From Microvirga sesbaniae (GTDB lineage: Bacteria > Pseudomonadota > Alphaproteobacteria > Rhizobiales > Beijerinckiaceae), in assembly GCF_025460805.1 (NCBI RefSeq), contig NZ_JAMXFJ010000014.1:62001-126000 (forward strand): DNA of 64,000 nt, in the 5' to 3' direction. Positions 24,748 through 32,007 of this stretch are shown here, in pieces. The notes below the pieces were generated by a model that was not told the origin of the DNA, ran no database searches, and worked only from the letters and a program-made list of their open reading frames with translations. A program made the translations under genes and the position numbers. Every line of letters begins with the position of its first letter. The first letter of the stretch is position 1.

Positions 24748-25554
24748 TTGCCGAAAAACCCTGGCGTATTCACCGAACAAGGCCTCGCGTCCCTGAAAGG
24801 GAGCATCGCTGCAATCTGCAGATACCCCTACAATGGCGAACGCTCATTCGTCGGATTTGCCACCAACGTGGGCGGCGGAGCCTTCGCGACGATCTCAGAT
24901 GGCAAGATCAAACTCCCTTGGGAGCAGTGGAAAGGGGCTGGCCCCTATCACGATCTTCGCATCCACCTTCTGGACGGCACCGGACGAGTTTACTGGGTCG
25001 ACTGGGTCTATGAGACCCCCGTTCTCCCGATCGCCGTCCTCCAGGTCCGCGGCGATGAGATTGAGCGCTGGCCCAATCCTGAGATCGCCACCATCGCGGC
25101 CATGAATGGCAAAAACCACGTATGGCGCATCGGCTATGCCGATGGTGTCTTCGGGGATAGCACTCTCAATCTTAACACGCTCGGAAGCGAGCCGCCCCAT
25201 GTCGTTAAAGCCGGCTGGATCTCCACCCACCCGACGATGACGTACTTCCGCGACGGTGCCGACGCCGCGTTTGGAGGCAAGCACACGATCGCAGCCCATG
25301 TGTGCTTCGATTATCCGAACCGGAGCGATCTGGGCGGTCCAGTCGTCGACAATGAAGGACGCCTTGCCGGAGTGCTGGTAGGAGCCGATCTAGGATCCCA
25401 GGAGACCCATGTCGGGGCATATGTCCCTGCTCAGATGATCATGCCCTTTGTTGGGGCTGGTCGCGCCGCCAAGATCTATCACCAGTTCCATGGGGCACTT
25501 TACTCGGTTCTGCACCAGATCGACGAGCAAGAGGCTGCGGCTTCCGCAGCTTAG
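24748..25554 (+). CDS. Trypsin-fold-like protein, active site apparently lost
   Basis: 268 aa, TTG start behind ACGGAGG. The C-terminal half has strands and the segment DLGGPVVDNEGRLAGVLVG, which resembles the GDSGGP loop of chymotrypsin-fold proteases, but the nucleophile position is Leu and no TAAH-like His motif is visible. No signal peptide, so it would be cytosolic. May be a catalytically dead protease fold or an unrelated beta-barrel; candidate partner of the Panacea gene. Confidence 0.5.
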   Translation: MPKNPGVFTEQGLASLKGSIAAICRYPYNGERSFVGFATNVGGGAFATISDGKIKLPWEQWKGAGPYHDLRIHLLDGTGRVYWVDWVYETPVLPIAVLQVRGDEIERWPNPEIATIAAMNGKNHVWRIGYADGVFGDSTLNLNTLGSEPPHVVKAGWISTHPTMTYFRDGADAAFGGKHTIAAHVCFDYPNRSDLGGPVVDNEGRLAGVLVGADLGSQETHVGAYVPAQMIMPFVGAGRAAKIYHQFHGALYSVLHQIDEQEAAASAA

Positions 25555-25563
25555 GAAGCATGG

Positions 25564-25905
25564 ATTTTCTATCCAACTGAGAATGCGCAGAAGGGGAAGT
25601 TGAAATCCCCAATAGAAGAAAGTGGCCTTGAGAGGAGGCAACAATGAAGCTCTAGATCAAATCAACGTCCCAGCCCAGAGTGGCTTTCTGACATATACCT
25701 GCCTCATCCGTTGGTCCTTTTGACCGTTCTGCAGGGCTTCAAAACAAGTATCCTTTTTGGCCAGGTGCTCGCAACGAGACCTCAGCCTCTGATCGTCGCT
25801 GACGCGGACCCAAGATCCACGGGTCTAAAACATCGGATAGTATGGGCACCGCTCAAGGGCTCGCTACCTCTCGGGCGTCGAAGGTGGGTTGGCATCCCAG
25901 GATCA
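25564..25905 (+). ncRNA. Structured RNA element, copy A
   Basis: In order: hairpin GGGGA/TCCCC (25593-25610), whose 3' arm is the AATCCCC leader; hairpin GCCTT/GAGGC covering the Shine-Dalgarno (25625-25639); minigene ATG AAG CTC TAG (25644-25655); hairpin GGTC/GACC (25713-25725); hairpin GGACCC/GGGTCT (25806-25826); and a pyrimidine/purine-rich 3' part closed by CACC/GGTG. Copy B preserves these with compensatory changes. Could be an sRNA, a cis-regulator or a leader relic; function unknown. Confidence 0.7.
25644..25655 (+). other. Two-codon minigene (Met-Lys-Leu-stop) in copy A
   Basis: Start codon placed 5 nt after GAGGAGG, followed by two sense codons and TAG. The strong Shine-Dalgarno and its sequestration in a hairpin suggest ribosome engagement without making a protein. 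Confidence 0.5.
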
Positions 25906-25913
25906 CCGCCAAT

Positions 25914-26265
25914 CAGATTTTTAATTCATTTGAGAATGTGAAGAAGGGGAAGTTGAAATCCCCGCAAAATCGACCTCAGAGGAGGTTAAGATGAAACGTT
26001 AGATACGCTAGCTGCTTCCGACATTGATAGTCGACAACATACCTGCCTCATCTGTTGGCCCATTGGCCGTACTGCAGGAACTCTTTGACCAAAGTAGCCT
26101 TTTGGCCAGGTACACGGCGGACATGTAACCCGACCGTTGCCTCAGCCTCTGATCATCGCTGACGCGGATCCATGACCCACGGATCTAAAACGCCGGGTAG
26201 CACTGAGCACCGCTGACGGGCTCCCTATCTCATCAGGGACGAGGGTGGATCGACCTCCAACTTAA
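25914..26265 (+). ncRNA. Structured RNA element, copy B
   Basis: Same order as copy A: GGGGA/TCCCC (25946-25963), ACCTC/GAGGT over the Shine-Dalgarno (25973-25986), minigene ATG AAA CGT TAG (25991-26002), GGCC/GGCC (26057-26068), GGATCC/GGATCT (26166-26186). Relative to A, T-A becomes C-G, C-G becomes T-A, G-C becomes A-T and T.G becomes C-G at paired positions. A rho-independent terminator follows 16 nt later, so both copies may be one transcript. Confidence 0.7.
25991..26002 (+). other. Two-codon minigene (Met-Lys-Arg-stop) in copy B
   Basis: Same architecture and spacing as in copy A (5 nt after GAGGAGG) although two of the coding bases and the third codon changed. Conservation of start, length and stop but not of the last residue argues that the act of initiation matters. 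Confidence 0.5.
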
Positions 26266-26280
26266 AGGTCACCTAACGAA

Positions 26281-26330
26281 AGAAGCCGCGAGAGTGCCAC
26301 ATGGGCCCTACGAATCTCGCGGCTTCTTTT
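26281..26330 (+). terminator. Rho-independent terminator after the RNA elements
   Basis: 13-bp stem AGAAGCCGCGAGA/TCTCGCGGCTTCT with a 21-nt loop, followed by TTTTGT. Ends the transcript of the tandem elements. Confidence 0.8.
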
Positions 26331-26460
26331 GTGCTCGTTGAGCCAAACCCCAAAAGCCACCCCGGTCAACCTCTACTCAGTCTGCGAGGCAAGTTTCCAG
26401 CGCGGTGGGTGTCCGGACGTTTCTTGGATTCAGAAAAGATCAGCGAAGAGGAAAAGGTTC

Positions 26461-26467
26461 AATCCCC
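26461..26467 (+). promoter_or_regulatory. Extra AATCCCC upstream of the SSB-like gene
   Basis: AATCCCCGAAAGGG lacks a start codon at the usual distance; a second motif at 26516 serves the gene at 26541. A tandem arrangement like that at 21348/21403. Confidence 0.5.
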
Positions 26468-26540
26468 GAAAGGGAATCAGATTTCCTCAGATCAAAAATG
26501 AGCAAGGCTCGTTTCAATCCCCAAAATAAGGATCAGTTCG

Positions 26541-26933
26541 ATGACAAACGCTGCCAACATCTCCGCCGTTTCCACCGTCGCCAACGACAACGCCCAGAAG
26601 CAGCGCACCTACCCGCGCATGGTCACGCCGAAGACGATCAAGGAGGGCTCGAACAAGAACGGCACGCCGTTTGTCAGCTTCGTCGGCGAGTACACCCGCC
26701 GCGGCGCCAGCAAGCCCTCGACGATGCTGCACACCGCGAGCGGAAAATCTCTCGATGCGATCCGCGAGCAGCTCAAGGAAGGCCAGCCGATCCGCGTCTT
26801 CGGCATCTTCGAGACCCTGCCGGCCACGGAGGAGCGCAAGGAATCCAGCGTGTTCCGCATCATCGGCCTGTCGACGCCGCGTGAGACGGCTCCGGAGGCA
26901 GCCGCCCAGACCGAGATGAAGGAAGCCGCGTAA
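26541..26933 (+). CDS. OB-fold (SSB-like) protein, paralogue A
   Basis: 130 aa; leader AATCCCC at 26516-26522. Disordered Asn-rich N-terminus (MTNAANISAVSTVANDN), then QRTYPRMVTPKTIKEGSNKN, FVSFVGEY, STMLHTASGKSL, and the closing strands GQPIRVFGIFE..FRIIGLS. The strand order resembles single-stranded-DNA-binding OB folds, though short. Very similar to paralogue C (30898), less so to B and D. Inferred to coat ssDNA or RNA of the element. Followed by a branched hairpin (26950-27000). Confidence 0.65.
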   Translation: MTNAANISAVSTVANDNAQKQRTYPRMVTPKTIKEGSNKNGTPFVSFVGEYTRRGASKPSTMLHTASGKSLDAIREQLKEGQPIRVFGIFETLPATEERKESSVFRIIGLSTPRETAPEAAAQTEMKEAA

Positions 26934-26949
26934 TCGGCTTTCGCCACCT

Positions 26950-27000
26950 AGGGTCGGCGCAGGCGCTAGCCTGCCACGGCGCACGCGGCGTGCCGACCCT
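26950..27000 (+). terminator. Branched hairpin (three-way junction) after paralogue A
   Basis: Outer stem AGGGTCGGC/GCCGACCCT (9 bp) encloses GCAGGC/GCCTGC (26959-26974) and a second small GC-rich arm. No T-run, so RNA processing or stability may be its role rather than termination. Confidence 0.5.
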
Positions 27001-27030
27001 GCCACCTCCGCTCCAGACAGGTAGGTTCTG

Positions 27031-27198
27031 GTGAAATATCTCCTGGCAAAGTTCTACTACTGGCTTGCCGCCTCGACCAATGATCCCGGCAAGGCATCGA
27101 GCTATCTTGATCGGTCGCACGATCTCGATCATCGCGCCGACCCCCAACACCAGGTTGAGGATGACGGCTCCGACGAGGAACCGCTGCCCGCAGCCTAA
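27031..27198 (+). CDS. Hypothetical 55-aa protein, DUF3563-like
   Basis: GTG start behind AGGTAGG. A hydrophobic/aromatic N-terminal helix (KYLLAKFYYWLAA), then SYLDRSHDLDHR and an acidic tail. The YLxxSxDxxD pattern recalls the short DUF3563 proteins of Proteobacteria, but the match is weak. Followed by a terminator. Confidence 0.55.
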   Translation: MKYLLAKFYYWLAASTNDPGKASSYLDRSHDLDHRADPQHQVEDDGSDEEPLPAA

Positions 27199-27222
27199 GG
27201 GCACCCGATGCCGGAAACAAAA

Positions 27223-27246
27223 GCCGCCCTCTCGGGCGGCTTTTTT
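27223..27246 (+). terminator. Rho-independent terminator
   Basis: GCCGCCC/GGGCGGC, loop TCTC, then six T. Confidence 0.88.
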
Positions 27247-27296
27247 CATGTGCGCTGCGAGGACGGTCTCGCTGGTGTGAGTGAATGGAGGTCAAC

Positions 27297-27380
27297 ATGG
27301 TTGCACAGCTGATGCGCTTTGCCCTGGGAGTCGTATTCCCGCTGGCTGTCGTGGGATATGCCCTCAGCAAGGGCGTCTGA
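27297..27380 (+). CDS. 27-aa single-TM micro-protein
   Basis: ATG 5 nt after an ideal Shine-Dalgarno GGAGGT. The peptide is one hydrophobic helix (MRFALGVVFPLAVVGYAL) with a short SKGV tail. It lies directly after a terminator, so it has its own start of transcription or heads the next operon. Function unknown. Confidence 0.5.
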   Translation: MVAQLMRFALGVVFPLAVVGYALSKGV

Positions 27381-27384
27381 CCTG

Positions 27385-27693
27385 ATGGGACTTCTCGCAA
27401 AATCCGTCCGATTTGAGGGGATGGAGCAAACCAATGCCGGCCAACCCAGCCGATGGGAGGGGCGTGTCTCGTTGCTATCCATCAGCGAGAAGCTGACGGT
27501 GGAATACGGCCGACAAGCAGGAGCTTTGACGGTCACGGTCGGAGACGACGAAGAGACCGTCCACCTTGAGACACGCTCCCCCTTCGATGCTCAATGGGAG
27601 GAGATCACGCCGGCGGTGCAGGCTATCGCCGCCGTTTCCCTCCTGGCCGAATTGTCCGACGTCGACTTTGTCGACCCGGACGACCTTCCTTGA
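27385..27693 (+). CDS. Hypothetical protein, 102 aa
   Basis: Four bases after the micro-protein stop. Beta-rich first half (RWEGRVSLLSISEKLTVEYG), acidic C-terminus (LSDVDFVDPDDLP). No good ribosome binding site of its own; probably coupled to the 27-aa peptide. Start could instead be 27421. Not recognised. Confidence 0.55.
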   Translation: MGLLAKSVRFEGMEQTNAGQPSRWEGRVSLLSISEKLTVEYGRQAGALTVTVGDDEETVHLETRSPFDAQWEEITPAVQAIAAVSLLAELSDVDFVDPDDLP

Positions 27694-27804
27694 CACAGTT
27701 ATCGAGGAACCTTTGATTTAGGACTTCGTCCAAAGCTCTTTTTCTCGATCGTGAAGATCGAACCAGGGTGATTTCGAAATCCCCGAAAGGAAAAGGGCTC
27801 GCCG

Positions 27805-28722
27805 ATGTCTCGCATCTATAATGAAATTCGTGGTCAGCGCCTCGCCATCTCGGAGATTGAGACCGCCCAGTACAACCTGTCCAAAGAGCGCTGCGAAGCC
27901 CGGAAATCCGTTCAGGCCGATATCCGCGCCCTCTTTCAGAACCTTCCCGCAGGCCTGCGGCACCTCACGCACGCGTTTTTGGCCGCCGAGGGCAATCGCT
28001 ACCTGCTGATCGACCTCGACGGTCCTGAGGGCGGGATTGTCAATGGTGCCCGCACCCGCTTCACCCTCATCGACATCTGCCCGAGCCTCGCCGGGCTCGC
28101 TGCCTGGGACGTCGCCCGCGATGAATTCCTGGGGGAGGTGAACGAGTTCTCGTTCCGTGACTCTACCTTCTGGCCGGACTGGATGGTCTATTCCGACCAC
28201 CCCCAGAAGCGGAAGGTATGGACGGACGGCGCGTTCCACGCCGGCGTGAAGTCGGGCTACTTCGGGAAGATCCTGCTTCCGGTGGCGGGCCCTGCCCTCG
28301 CACACCCGGCTTTCGCCTGCTTGGCGGACTACGCCAGGTCCGTGATTGAGCGCAAGGATGCCAACATGGAGCATCTGCGCGCCTTCGACGCTAGGTTCGA
28401 CGCCTATGATGCTCAGATTGAGGAGATCGAGCGGAAGGCCGAAGCCTTCGCTCGGACCGAGGGCCAGGACCCGGAGGTCCTGACGGCTCACAACGGTGAG
28501 CTCGCTGGCCTGATCCGGACCATGGATTGGACCTACGACATGGCCGACCTCCCCAACCGCGCTTACGCGGAGCAGGAGCGTCGGATCCGCTCGCTGCTCT
28601 CGGCGCTGCCGGTGGACGACGCAGTAGTACTGTTCGTCCATAACGCCGGAACCAACTGGGTGAAGGCTCCCTATTACCTCCAGTGGCACCCGGAGGTGAA
28701 ACAGGTGAAGGCGGCGGCCTAG
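27805..28722 (+). CDS. Hypothetical protein, 305 aa
   Basis: Leader AATCCCC at 27778-27784 and AAAGGA upstream of the ATG. Largely helical: N-terminal charged helix, central domain with Trp/Phe-rich segment (FWPDWMVYSDHP), a coiled-coil-like stretch near 185-230, and a C-terminal helix. No TM, no recognisable motif. One of the largest unknown genes in the leader regulon. Confidence 0.65.
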   Translation: MSRIYNEIRGQRLAISEIETAQYNLSKERCEARKSVQADIRALFQNLPAGLRHLTHAFLAAEGNRYLLIDLDGPEGGIVNGARTRFTLIDICPSLAGLAAWDVARDEFLGEVNEFSFRDSTFWPDWMVYSDHPQKRKVWTDGAFHAGVKSGYFGKILLPVAGPALAHPAFACLADYARSVIERKDANMEHLRAFDARFDAYDAQIEEIERKAEAFARTEGQDPEVLTAHNGELAGLIRTMDWTYDMADLPNRAYAEQERRIRSLLSALPVDDAVVLFVHNAGTNWVKAPYYLQWHPEVKQVKAAA

Positions 28723-28802
28723 GCCGCGCCTTCCTCAATCAGCTTGGCTATTGCGTGCCGATCCGATAGCTTGCCGCCAACAAAGTAACATGCTCCGGTG
28801 CC

Positions 28803-29483
28803 ATGACGCTCCTGCCGACTCCCACATGGGATACCTTCCTTCGGACCGTTTCCACCCGAACCAACGGAACCTGGCTTTTCCGGGGGCAGGCCGCTAAGAA
28901 ATGGCCTCTCACCCCATCCGCCGGCCGCGACCAGTGTGTCGGAAGCGCGGGCTACCGTCGTGCCGACGAGTACAACCTGTTCAAGGACTTTATTCGGGAA
29001 GCTAAACGTTACGTCGAGAGTGGCTTCAGCGAACTTGAATGGCTCGCCCTGGCACAGCACCATGGCCTTCCCACCCGCCTTCTGGACTGGTCCACCAACC
29101 CTCTGGTTGCGGCCTGGTTTGCCTGTGAGAAGGAAGAAAACACGGACGACGGCGTCGTCCACATGATCAACGTGCCCTCCTTGGACAGAAGGGATGACGT
29201 ACAGCCCTTCGATCCCAGATTATCGGACGTGGCTCTCGTCCAGGTCCCGCCGCGCGTGGGACGGATCACTGCCCAGCAGGGCCTGTTTTCCCTACACCCC
29301 GACCCAACGGCCAAATGGACGCCCGGCCGCGCTCTAAGGTATCATACCCTTGAAATTCCCGGGGCTGAGAAACCATTTTTCAGGCAGGCACTTGATGCTT
29401 TTGGGGTCAACCGTGGACGCCTAATGGTTGATCTCGATGGACTAGGCGCCACGCTCTCTTGGAAGTATCGTACACGCCTGTAG
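28803..29483 (+). CDS. FRG-domain protein
   Basis: 226 aa. The FRG signature is clear: TWLFRGQ (F-R-G), then EWLALAQHHGLPTRLLDWSTNPLVA (split here: LALAQHHGLPTRLLDW at about 79-94) and a later GLFSLHPDP. FRG domains are widespread in prophages and defence islands and are suspected effectors; no enzymatic activity is firmly known to me. A 215-aa gene follows after 11 nt, making a two-gene unit closed by a terminator. Confidence 0.8.
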   Translation: MTLLPTPTWDTFLRTVSTRTNGTWLFRGQAAKKWPLTPSAGRDQCVGSAGYRRADEYNLFKDFIREAKRYVESGFSELEWLALAQHHGLPTRLLDWSTNPLVAAWFACEKEENTDDGVVHMINVPSLDRRDDVQPFDPRLSDVALVQVPPRVGRITAQQGLFSLHPDPTAKWTPGRALRYHTLEIPGAEKPFFRQALDAFGVNRGRLMVDLDGLGATLSWKYRTRL

Positions 29484-29494
29484 CGAGGTCTCAA

Positions 29495-30142
29495 ATGTCG
29501 AAAACCCAGTCTCGAGATGCCGGAGCAGGGGTCAAGAAGCGGAGTTCCGCTGGATCGCAGGGCGTGAAGAAGCGAGCGGCAGAGGCATTGAAGGGCTTCG
29601 CGGGTGCTTCTGAGGGCAAAGCCGGAGGCGGAATCCGGACAACTGAAGTGGCAAAGGGTTTCGTTAGGATCCATGCCAGAGAAACCCTTCGTCCCACAAA
29701 GGAAGTCACTTTGGAGGTTGCATCTCGCACGGACCAGTCCCTAGGTGCGTCATGGGGGGTCCGCGGCAAGGTAACCTCCTCACAGTTCTACGGTGGCGAG
29801 CAAGTGATCAGTCCAATGCCGACCGAGCCGGACACTGTCCATGTGGCTGCCTTCGTTCGCAGTTTCGATGTCCAGAAGCACCCGTCGTGGAACGAGGTGA
29901 AGAAGGACCACCCCAAGGCGAGCCTGTTCGTAACGGAATGCTCTCCCGACTCGGTCGAGATCGAGTCAGGCGGGAAGTTCAGCACACGCGCCCAGCTCCT
30001 GGTCGATGTTCCGGTGAAATATCCTGATGGCTTTGAGGTCGAAGGCTCAATGACCGTGCCGGCCTTCGTCACAGGAACACTCAAAAATAACGGCGATGTG
30101 GTGATCAAGGAATTCAGGCTGAGCGTGGATCATCCTGCTTAG
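29495..30142 (+). CDS. Unknown partner of the FRG gene, 215 aa
   Basis: ATG behind GAGGTCTC, 11 nt after the FRG stop. A long basic, low-complexity N-terminus (two VKKR repeats within residues 10-32) precedes a beta-rich C-terminal domain. Tight spacing and the shared terminator suggest the pair functions together, perhaps as effector and regulator. Not recognised. Confidence 0.6.
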   Translation: MSKTQSRDAGAGVKKRSSAGSQGVKKRAAEALKGFAGASEGKAGGGIRTTEVAKGFVRIHARETLRPTKEVTLEVASRTDQSLGASWGVRGKVTSSQFYGGEQVISPMPTEPDTVHVAAFVRSFDVQKHPSWNEVKKDHPKASLFVTECSPDSVEIESGGKFSTRAQLLVDVPVKYPDGFEVEGSMTVPAFVTGTLKNNGDVVIKEFRLSVDHPA

Positions 30143-30170
30143 ATTACTGCGGATACACGAGATGATCGAG

Positions 30171-30196
30171 AACCCGGCCTGGTGCCGGGTTTTTTA
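30171..30196 (+). terminator. Rho-independent terminator of the FRG unit
   Basis: AACCCGGC/GCCGGGTT, loop CTGGT, T6. Confidence 0.88.
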
Positions 30197-30334
30197 TTGC
30201 TCGGATATTGGCTCGTTCTCTCACTCAATCGAGCGCTAAGGGAAATTCAGAAAATACCCGAAAGCAAAGATCAGGTTTCGCTTCAAAGAAGCGGGAAAAG
30301 TTTGGTCAAAATCCCCAGAAAAAGGATGAGTTCG

Positions 30335-30715
30335 ATGACAAACGCAGCCGTTGCCACCTCCGCCACCACCGTCGCCGCTAACGACAACGCCAAGCAGCAG
30401 CGCACCTACCCGCGCGTTGTGACGCCCAAGGCAATCAAGGAAGGCAAGAACAAGAACGGCACCGAATTCGTCAGCTTCATCGGTGAGTACCGCCGCCGCG
30501 GCTCCGAGAAGACCTACACGATGTTCCACACTGCGAGTGGCGCTGCCCTCGCTGGACTTCGTGACGACCTGAAGGAAGGCCAGCCCATCCGGGTCTTCGG
30601 CGTCTTCGACGAGATGCCGGCCGACGGTGAGCGGAAGGCAAAACAGGTTTTCCGGATTATTGGCCGGTCGGTCCCGCGTGAGCAGGGTGCCGAAGAGATG
30701 CAGCAGGCCGCATAA
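30335..30715 (+). CDS. OB-fold (SSB-like) protein, paralogue B
   Basis: 126 aa; leader AATCCCC at 30310-30316. An in-frame ATG 9 nt earlier overlaps the Shine-Dalgarno, so 30335 is preferred and matches paralogues A and C (MTNAA). Core: RTYPRVVTPKAIKEGKNKN, FVSFIGEYRRRG, TMFHTASGAAL, GQPIRVFGVFDEMP, QVFRIIGRS. Groups with paralogue D. Acidic C-terminus (EEMQQAA), as in SSB tails, though without the SSB DDDIPF tip. Confidence 0.65.
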   Translation: MTNAAVATSATTVAANDNAKQQRTYPRVVTPKAIKEGKNKNGTEFVSFIGEYRRRGSEKTYTMFHTASGAALAGLRDDLKEGQPIRVFGVFDEMPADGERKAKQVFRIIGRSVPREQGAEEMQQAA

Positions 30716-30740
30716 GGACTGCACGAAGAGAGAAGAACGA

Positions 30741-30762
30741 GCCGCCTTCGGGTGGCTTTTTT
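30741..30762 (+). terminator. Rho-independent terminator
   Basis: GCCGCC/GGTGGC with one G.T pair, loop TTCG, T6. Confidence 0.85.
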
Positions 30763-30897
30763 CATGGGCGGATCGGGCGTGTTGAACGCACCGATCGATC
30801 ACATCACCAGGTGTCTTACGCCACGCAGGAAAAGACATCAGTTGCTCTCTGGTGAGAGCGCAAGAGTTTTTGTCAAATCCCCGGAAAGGAAAGTTCG

Positions 30898-31290
30898 ATG
30901 ACAAACGCAGCAGTCGCCTCCAACGTCGCCACCGTCGCCAACGACAACGCCCAGAAGCAGCGCACCTACCCGCGCATGGTGACGCCGAAGACGATCAAGG
31001 AGGGCTCCAACAAGAACGGCACGCCGTTTGTCAGCTTCGTCGGTGAGTACACCCGCCGCGGCGCCAGCAAGCCCTCGACGATGCTCCACACCGCGTCAGG
31101 CAAGTCTCTGGCGGCGATCAAGGATCAACTCAAGGAGGGCCAGCCGATCCGCGTCTTCGGCATCTTCGAGACAATGCCGGCTACGGAAGATCGCACCGAG
31201 GGTCAGGTGTTTCGGATTATCGGCCTGAGCACGCCGCGTGAGAGCGCTCCGGTCGATGCCGCCCAGACCGAAATGAAAGACGCCGCATAA
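30898..31290 (+). CDS. OB-fold (SSB-like) protein, paralogue C
   Basis: 130 aa; leader AATCCCC at 30876-30882. Nearly identical to paralogue A across the core (identical from QKQRTYPRM to TASGKSL), differing mainly at the N-terminus and near the end, so a recent duplication. Its own leader and its own terminator make it an independent unit. Confidence 0.65.
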   Translation: MTNAAVASNVATVANDNAQKQRTYPRMVTPKTIKEGSNKNGTPFVSFVGEYTRRGASKPSTMLHTASGKSLAAIKDQLKEGQPIRVFGIFETMPATEDRTEGQVFRIIGLSTPRESAPVDAAQTEMKDAA

Positions 31291-31322
31291 GGTCAAGTCC
31301 AAGAACGTGGGACGATAAAGAG

Positions 31323-31344
31323 AGCCGCCTTCGGGCGGCTTTTC
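31323..31344 (+). terminator. Rho-independent terminator
   Basis: AGCCGCC/GGCGGCT, loop TTCG, followed by TTTC. Confidence 0.82.
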
Positions 31345-31479
31345 TCATGGGTGCGGAGGGCGTGATTACGCACCATCCGGAAAGCGATCTGAAGGTCTCC
31401 GACAGAAAGACGAGAATTCAGGTTCCTGCAGAAAAGTGAGCAGAAGCTCGGTTCAATCCCCGAAAAGGAAGAGAGTTCG

Positions 31480-31845
31480 ATGAACGACAATACCGCCACC
31501 TCCGCCGCCGTTTCCACCGAGACCCGCGCCCGTTCGTACCCGCGCACGGTCACGCCCAAGACTATCAAGGAAGGCAAGAATAAGAACGGCACGGAGTTCG
31601 TGAGCTTCATCGGCGAGTATCGCCGTCAGGGCAAAGACAAAGTCTACACGATGTTCCACACTGCGAGCGGTGCAGCCCTGAGTTCGATTCGCGAGCAGCT
31701 GAAGGAAGGCCAGCCGATCCGTGTCTTCGGCGTGTTCGACGAGATGCCGGCGGATGCCGAGCGCAAGAGCAAGCAGGTTTTCCGGATAATCGGCCTCTCG
31801 ACGTCGCGCGAGCAGGCTGTCGAAGAGATGAAGCAGGCCGCCTAA
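31480..31845 (+). CDS. OB-fold (SSB-like) protein, paralogue D
   Basis: 121 aa; leader AATCCCC at 31455-31461. Core as in paralogue B (FVSFIGEYRRQG, TMFHTASGAAL, RVFGVFDEMP, QVFRIIGLS) with a shorter N-terminus. Third of three tandem copies B-C-D, each with its own leader and terminator. Confidence 0.65.
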   Translation: MNDNTATSAAVSTETRARSYPRTVTPKTIKEGKNKNGTEFVSFIGEYRRQGKDKVYTMFHTASGAALSSIREQLKEGQPIRVFGVFDEMPADAERKSKQVFRIIGLSTSREQAVEEMKQAA

Positions 31846-31860
31846 TCGGCACCATGAAGG

Positions 31861-31883
31861 AGCCGCCCTCGGGCGGCTTTTTT
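31861..31883 (+). terminator. Rho-independent terminator
   Basis: AGCCGCC/GGCGGCT, loop CTCG, T-run. Confidence 0.86.
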
Positions 31884-32007
31884 CATGCTCGATGAGGGTG
31901 CCCCGGAATATCGCTATGTCGCAGGGCGACGAAAGGTTCGCACAAGCGCTCTTTCTCATATGGTCTGTTGCGGAACGGTGCCCGCCCACCGTCATGAGGA
32001 TTCTTCG

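Larger units (their letters stand above)
25555..26540. other. Gene-free kilobase with duplicated structured RNA element
   Basis: No protein gene longer than a few codons is credible. Holds two tandem ~350-nt elements, a strong terminator at 26281-26330, then two leader motifs (26461, 26516), the second serving the SSB-like gene at 26541. Confidence 0.8.

Noticed and set aside
27778..31461. Leader motifs as CRISPR repeats
   Set aside because: The repeated unit is only about 7-14 nt, spacing is irregular and every copy precedes a gene start; no spacers.
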